A stretch of 64,000 bases of DNA. Origin: Dyadobacter sp. 676. Its GTDB lineage: Bacteria > Bacteroidota > Bacteroidia > Cytophagales > Spirosomataceae. The notes beneath the pieces were generated by a model. The model was not told the DNA's origin and searched no databases. It worked only from the letters and a program-made list of their open reading frames with translations. A program made the translations under genes and the position numbers. Shown piece by piece: positions 60,397 through 64,000 of the stretch; within the stretch, counting starts at the first letter, position 1; each line of letters begins with the position of its first letter. The DNA lies in assembly GCF_040448675.1 (NCBI RefSeq), contig NZ_CP159289.1, positions 2,852,001 to 2,916,000 on the forward strand. Direction: 5' to 3'.

Positions 60397-63303
60397 ATGG
60401 ACAGACCTCTATCTACCCGGATCCTGATTGCCATTATGATATTGGCATTGCCGTTCAGCGATACATTTGCGACACATTTCAGGGCCGGTGAGATCACCGC
60501 GACGAGGCTGTCGCTAACCACGCATACCTATCAGATTAAACTGACCGGATATTTTGATATGACCGGTGGAAAGGACGCGGCCGACCGGCAGACATCCGTA
60601 TGGTTCACAATCAACAATGCGTCGGGCACAGGGACACCCGACTTCGTTGAAGCACCAAGAATCCAGCCCATTGTCGATATAGGCAACAGTACCACCCAGA
60701 ACGTGTATATAGCGACTTACACATTTCGGTCGGTGGGTGCTTACCGGATATCCATCGAGGTCGACGCCCGCAACGATAAAGTCCTCAATATCGGCCCCAA
60801 GCCAACTAATCAACTAAACTTTTACGTAAGCACCATTCTTGAAATCAATGCGGCATTCGGATTAAACCGTACGCCGATTCTCCGCAATGCCCCTATCGAC
60901 CTCGCGGCCGTGGGCCAGCGCTACATTCATAATCCCGCCGCCTTCGATGCCGACGGCGACAGCATTGCCTACCGCATGTTCACCCCTCAAAAAGCAGGAC
61001 CGAACGGCACGGGCATGAACCTGGAATACGAAGACCCAAACCTGACAACCCCGCCGGGCCGGACCGAAACAGGCGCTTCACCGGCGACATTCAGCATTAA
61101 CCGCGTTACCGGCGACTTAATTTGGGATGCGCCGGTTACGAAAGGCTATTATAACGTGGCGTTCGTCGTGGAAGAATGGCGGGACGGTGCGCTGATCGGG
61201 CAGATCGTCCGCGATATGCAGATCATCGTCGAGGACGCCCGCAACGACCGCCCGGTAGTGCCGCCCTTGCGGGATATTTGTGTCGAGGCCGGCACCTTGA
61301 TTAACCAGAAGGTAACGGCGACGGACAAAAACGGGGATAGGTTAATGATGACGTCTGCGAGCGGCGTATATGATCCCACGCTGATCAAACCGCCCGTAGC
61401 CGGTTTCAATGTCGCCAACCAGGGCGCGCAAAGCTCGGTTACCGGAACATTCACCTGGCAGACATCCTGCGATCACGTCCGCGTTGAGCCTTATAATATA
61501 CTTTTCAAAGTGGAAGATGCCGCGCCGCCAGGCTATCCCAATCCGCCGCTGTTCAGGAAACTGGTGGATATGACGATCTGGAATATCAGGATATATGGTC
61601 CTAAACCGACAGGCCTGAAAGGCGTTGCCGTGACGGATCCCACGGGCACGGCCTACCGGCTCACCTGGGATACCTACAAATGTCAGGTTGCGGGAGCCAA
61701 GATCGCCATTTACAGAGCGGAAAGGTGTACCGATCTCCCCGAAGACGTGTGCAGCCCAGGCATTCCCGCCGGTTCGGGCTATCAGGAAATCGGAAGGGTG
61801 GATGTGAACCAGACCACTTTCCTGGACAACAATGCGGGCGAAGGACTTCGTCCGGGCGTTTCCTATTCCTACCGCATCGTGGCCATGTTCCCAAGGCCGG
61901 GAGCAAACCCCGGCGATCCGGGATATCTGATCGGTGGAGGTGAAAGCCTCGCGTCGGCAGAATACTGCCTCAACCTGCCGATGGCAATGCCGGTAATCAC
62001 CAATGTGACCGTCGATTCGACCAGCACCACCAAAGGCGTCATTACCATCAAATGGACCAAACCGGCCGTAGCCACCGGAATGCCTGCACAGTACCGGCTC
62101 TTCCGCGCAACCGGCCAGAACGGCTCTGCATTCTCCCAGATCGCCGCTATTAACACCAACCTCGCCCCAGGTTCCCGGGACACGATCTTCGTGGACAGAA
62201 ACCTGAATACCGAAGCAAACGCATACAACTACAAGCTCGAATACTACACAACCGTGAACGGGCAGCTTACCAAATTCGACGAGACCGAAACGGCAAGCTC
62301 GGTAAGGCTCGAACAGGATGCGGCGCAGCCCAATCAGATCGGTTTGAAATGGAGCGCGCTCGTGCCGTGGAGCAACAACAACCGCGTGCACAGGGTCTAC
62401 CGTGAGGACAAAACCCGGCCGGGCACCTTCAACCGCATTGCGGAAGTGCCGGTAAGCGGGCCGCAGTCATTTAACTATGTCGACGACGGGACCGATAAAT
62501 ATGCCGCCGACGGAACAGTCAATGTCACCATCGCCAGGGATTCCACTTATTGTTACAAAGTGGAAACCGTAGGCTCCTATAACAACAGCCAGATCAGGCC
62601 TTCGGTACTTTATAATTTCTCGCAGATACTTTGCGTTTCCTCGTCCGATACTACAAAGCCCTGCCCGCCGATATTGACCCTCGACCCGCTCAATTGCGAC
62701 TCGCTCAGGGCACATCCCGAGGCTTTCTGTACAACCACGGGTTTTACCAACCACCTTACCTGGGAATATCCCACCCAGGCAGGCGGCCGCGATTGTGACC
62801 CATTGGTGACCGCTTACAGGGTATATTATGCAAGATATCAAGGCGACGCACCCACACTGGTTGCTACTGTAACTACCCCCCCATCGCCACTGCAAACTTC
62901 CTACGATCATGAAGGGCTCACCTCCTTTGCAGGTTGCTATTATGTAACGGCCGTGAACCGGTTCGGCAGCGAGAGTGCGCCCAGCAACACCGTATGCCGC
63001 GACAATTGTCCGATGTACGTGCTGCCCAACGTTTTTACACCAAACGGCGACAATAAAAACGATATATTCCAGCCTTATGAATGCCCCGCATTCGTGCAAT
63101 CGCTGGAATTCAAGGCTTTCAACCGATGGGGTGCCCAGGTGTTCTCCACCAAAGACGTCAACATCAACTGGGATGGTAAAACCAATGGCGGAAAAGAGCT
63201 CGCAGCGGGGCAATATTATTATGAACTGACCATCTATTTCGAATCTTCACAAAGGCAAGGTGCCGAGACTACCATGAAAGGTTGGGTACAGTTGCTGAGA
63301 TAG
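60397..63303 (+). CDS. Large T9SS type B cargo protein
   Basis: The protein has 968 residues. The signal peptide (MDRPLSTRILIAIMILALPFSDTFA) is followed by THFRAGEITATRLSLTTHTYQIKLTGYFD, a repeated cadherin/PKD-like region (NPAAFDADGDSIAYRMFTP), two or three fibronectin-type repeats (GVITIKWTKPAVATGMPAQYRLFRAT), and the gliding-motility-associated sorting domain NVFTPNGDNKNDIFQPYECP to GWVQLLR. It should be exported by the T9SS and bound to the surface. The next gene is its paralog. Confidence 0.9.
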   Translation: MDRPLSTRILIAIMILALPFSDTFATHFRAGEITATRLSLTTHTYQIKLTGYFDMTGGKDAADRQTSVWFTINNASGTGTPDFVEAPRIQPIVDIGNSTTQNVYIATYTFRSVGAYRISIEVDARNDKVLNIGPKPTNQLNFYVSTILEINAAFGLNRTPILRNAPIDLAAVGQRYIHNPAAFDADGDSIAYRMFTPQKAGPNGTGMNLEYEDPNLTTPPGRTETGASPATFSINRVTGDLIWDAPVTKGYYNVAFVVEEWRDGALIGQIVRDMQIIVEDARNDRPVVPPLRDICVEAGTLINQKVTATDKNGDRLMMTSASGVYDPTLIKPPVAGFNVANQGAQSSVTGTFTWQTSCDHVRVEPYNILFKVEDAAPPGYPNPPLFRKLVDMTIWNIRIYGPKPTGLKGVAVTDPTGTAYRLTWDTYKCQVAGAKIAIYRAERCTDLPEDVCSPGIPAGSGYQEIGRVDVNQTTFLDNNAGEGLRPGVSYSYRIVAMFPRPGANPGDPGYLIGGGESLASAEYCLNLPMAMPVITNVTVDSTSTTKGVITIKWTKPAVATGMPAQYRLFRATGQNGSAFSQIAAINTNLAPGSRDTIFVDRNLNTEANAYNYKLEYYTTVNGQLTKFDETETASSVRLEQDAAQPNQIGLKWSALVPWSNNNRVHRVYREDKTRPGTFNRIAEVPVSGPQSFNYVDDGTDKYAADGTVNVTIARDSTYCYKVETVGSYNNSQIRPSVLYNFSQILCVSSSDTTKPCPPILTLDPLNCDSLRAHPEAFCTTTGFTNHLTWEYPTQAGGRDCDPLVTAYRVYYARYQGDAPTLVATVTTPPSPLQTSYDHEGLTSFAGCYYVTAVNRFGSESAPSNTVCRDNCPMYVLPNVFTPNGDNKNDIFQPYECPAFVQSLEFKAFNRWGAQVFSTKDVNINWDGKTNGGKELAAGQYYYELTIYFESSQRQGAETTMKGWVQLLR

Positions 63304-63410
63304 CAACGCAAATCACATGCGAGCGTGCCTCGGGAGTTTGTGGTAATTCATACATGATTTATAAAGTTGTTTTGTAAGTTTACAAACCGACATATTATAT
63401 TCATTCCCGA

Positions 63411-63440
63411 AGCACACATTTTTACTTGAATTTTCGTTGA
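63411..63440 (+). promoter_or_regulatory. Upstream element shared by two T9SS cargo genes (copy 2)
   Basis: AGCACACATTTTTA and TTTTCGTTGA, matching 60331-60362, 72-101 bp before the ATG of the last gene. Confidence 0.5.
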
Positions 63441-63511
63441 TTTAACGTACCTGACAGGAGATATGGCCCCTGCCATAACCTCCCTATCATATAAGCCTGA
63501 TACGGATTTTT

Positions 63512-64000
63512 ATGCGCTCTGTTTTACGAATTACCTTATACTTCCTTTTTCTGACTCTGCTTTGCAATGGTTATCAGGCCATGGCCACGCACATACGCGC
63601 GGGCGAGATCACGGCCCGGAGGCTGAGTCCGGCAAATTCTGCAAATCATACTTATGAGATAAAGCTCACTGCCTATTTCGATATGCAGAATGGAGAGGGG
63701 GCGGCTAATGCGCAGAATAGTGTATTCTTTACTATTGGCCCCGTCAGACCCGGTCAAAATTCTATTATCGACGTTAGAGAAGCACCACGCATTCAGCCGA
63801 TTCCCAACATTGGCAACAACACAACACAGAACACGTACATTATCAATTACACATTTCCCAGCGCTGGTCAGTACCGCATTTCCTTTGAAGAAGACAACCG
63901 GAACAACAACGTACTGAACATCGGCCCCCCCGCCGACGCAGAACCTCAACTTCTATGTCAGCACGATCCTGGAAATCAATTCCAACTTCGGACAGAACCA
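63512..64000 (+). CDS. T9SS type B cargo protein paralog (partial, frameshifted)
   Basis: The N-terminal part is present: signal peptide MRSVLRITLYFLFLTLLCNGYQAMA, then THIRAGEITARRLSPANSANHTYEIKLTAYFDMQ, aligned throughout with the 60397 protein. At the seven-C run 63925-63931 one extra base shifts the frame. Correcting it restores NIGPPPTQNLNFYVSTILEIN, the paralog's sequence. The gene runs off the right edge. Confidence 0.88.
   Translation, partial: MRSVLRITLYFLFLTLLCNGYQAMATHIRAGEITARRLSPANSANHTYEIKLTAYFDMQNGEGAANAQNSVFFTIGPVRPGQNSIIDVREAPRIQPIPNIGNNTTQNTYIINYTFPSAGQYRISFEEDNRNNNVLNIGPPADAEPQLLCQHDPGNQFQLRTEP

Noticed and set aside
61342..62391. 349-codon minus-strand frame
   Set aside because: It is antisense to the T9SS cargo gene, with no motif.

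Overview
The window is chromosomal DNA of a Bacteroidota bacterium, most likely order Cytophagales and Dyadobacter/Spirosoma-like; the genus is an inference from gene content, not a search. Supporting signs are a PorT-type type IX secretion (T9SS) gene next to ubiE, the gliding lipoprotein gldH, four secreted proteins of the 'gliding motility-associated C-terminal domain' (T9SS type B) kind, a DUF4249/TonB receptor pair, a menaquinone-type SdhCAB, and several promoters of the Bacteroidota form (-33 TTTG, -7 TAnnTTTG).

Layout. 1-340: the end of an ISAon1-like insertion sequence and tRNA-Val. 460-5529: porT/ubiE, an outer-membrane protein, a PD-(D/E)XK-like protein, and an overlapping membrane protein / histidine kinase / NarL-type regulator set. 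5658-11214: a decayed genomic island in tRNA-Phe, with 16-bp att repeats, paired putative arm sites, an integrase remnant, broken genes, an intact DUF4249 lipoprotein and TonB receptor, and a second fragment of the same IS end. 11497-24222: housekeeping genes (Fe-S/CCG electron-transfer pair, gldH, AI-2E transporter, OmpR-type regulator, AsmA-like protein, lysS, cold-shock protein, PspC-like protein, glycosyltransferase, ybaB). 24278-28361: two tandem T9SS cargo genes. 28543-35683: ribBA, heptose kinase, META lipoprotein, membrane proteins and a YdjC-like deacetylase. 35685-38531: two small accessory genes (a nucleotidyltransferase and a four-helix-bundle protein), each between inverted arrays of short phased repeats, on either side of lpdA. 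38571-55791: prfB with its programmed frameshift, a DUF2281/PIN toxin-antitoxin pair, transporters, an SSS symporter with a DHDPS-family enzyme, a trans-sulfuration enzyme, DUF3127, crcB, cutC, penicillin acylase and an OmpH-like protein. 55864-60106: a Uma2 pseudogene and sdhCAB. 60397-64000: two more T9SS cargo genes, the last cut by the window edge.

Two themes need care. First, six conserved genes (porT, a CCG Fe-S protein, one T9SS cargo, sdhA, sdhC and the last cargo gene) are each broken by exactly one extra base in a homopolymer. That uniform pattern looks more like sequence error than biology, so the genes are probably intact in the organism. Second, the most unusual structures are the inverted phased-repeat cassettes: GTCA/TGAC every 10-11 bp around the four-helix-bundle gene, and GCCGAnn heptamers around the nucleotidyltransferase gene.
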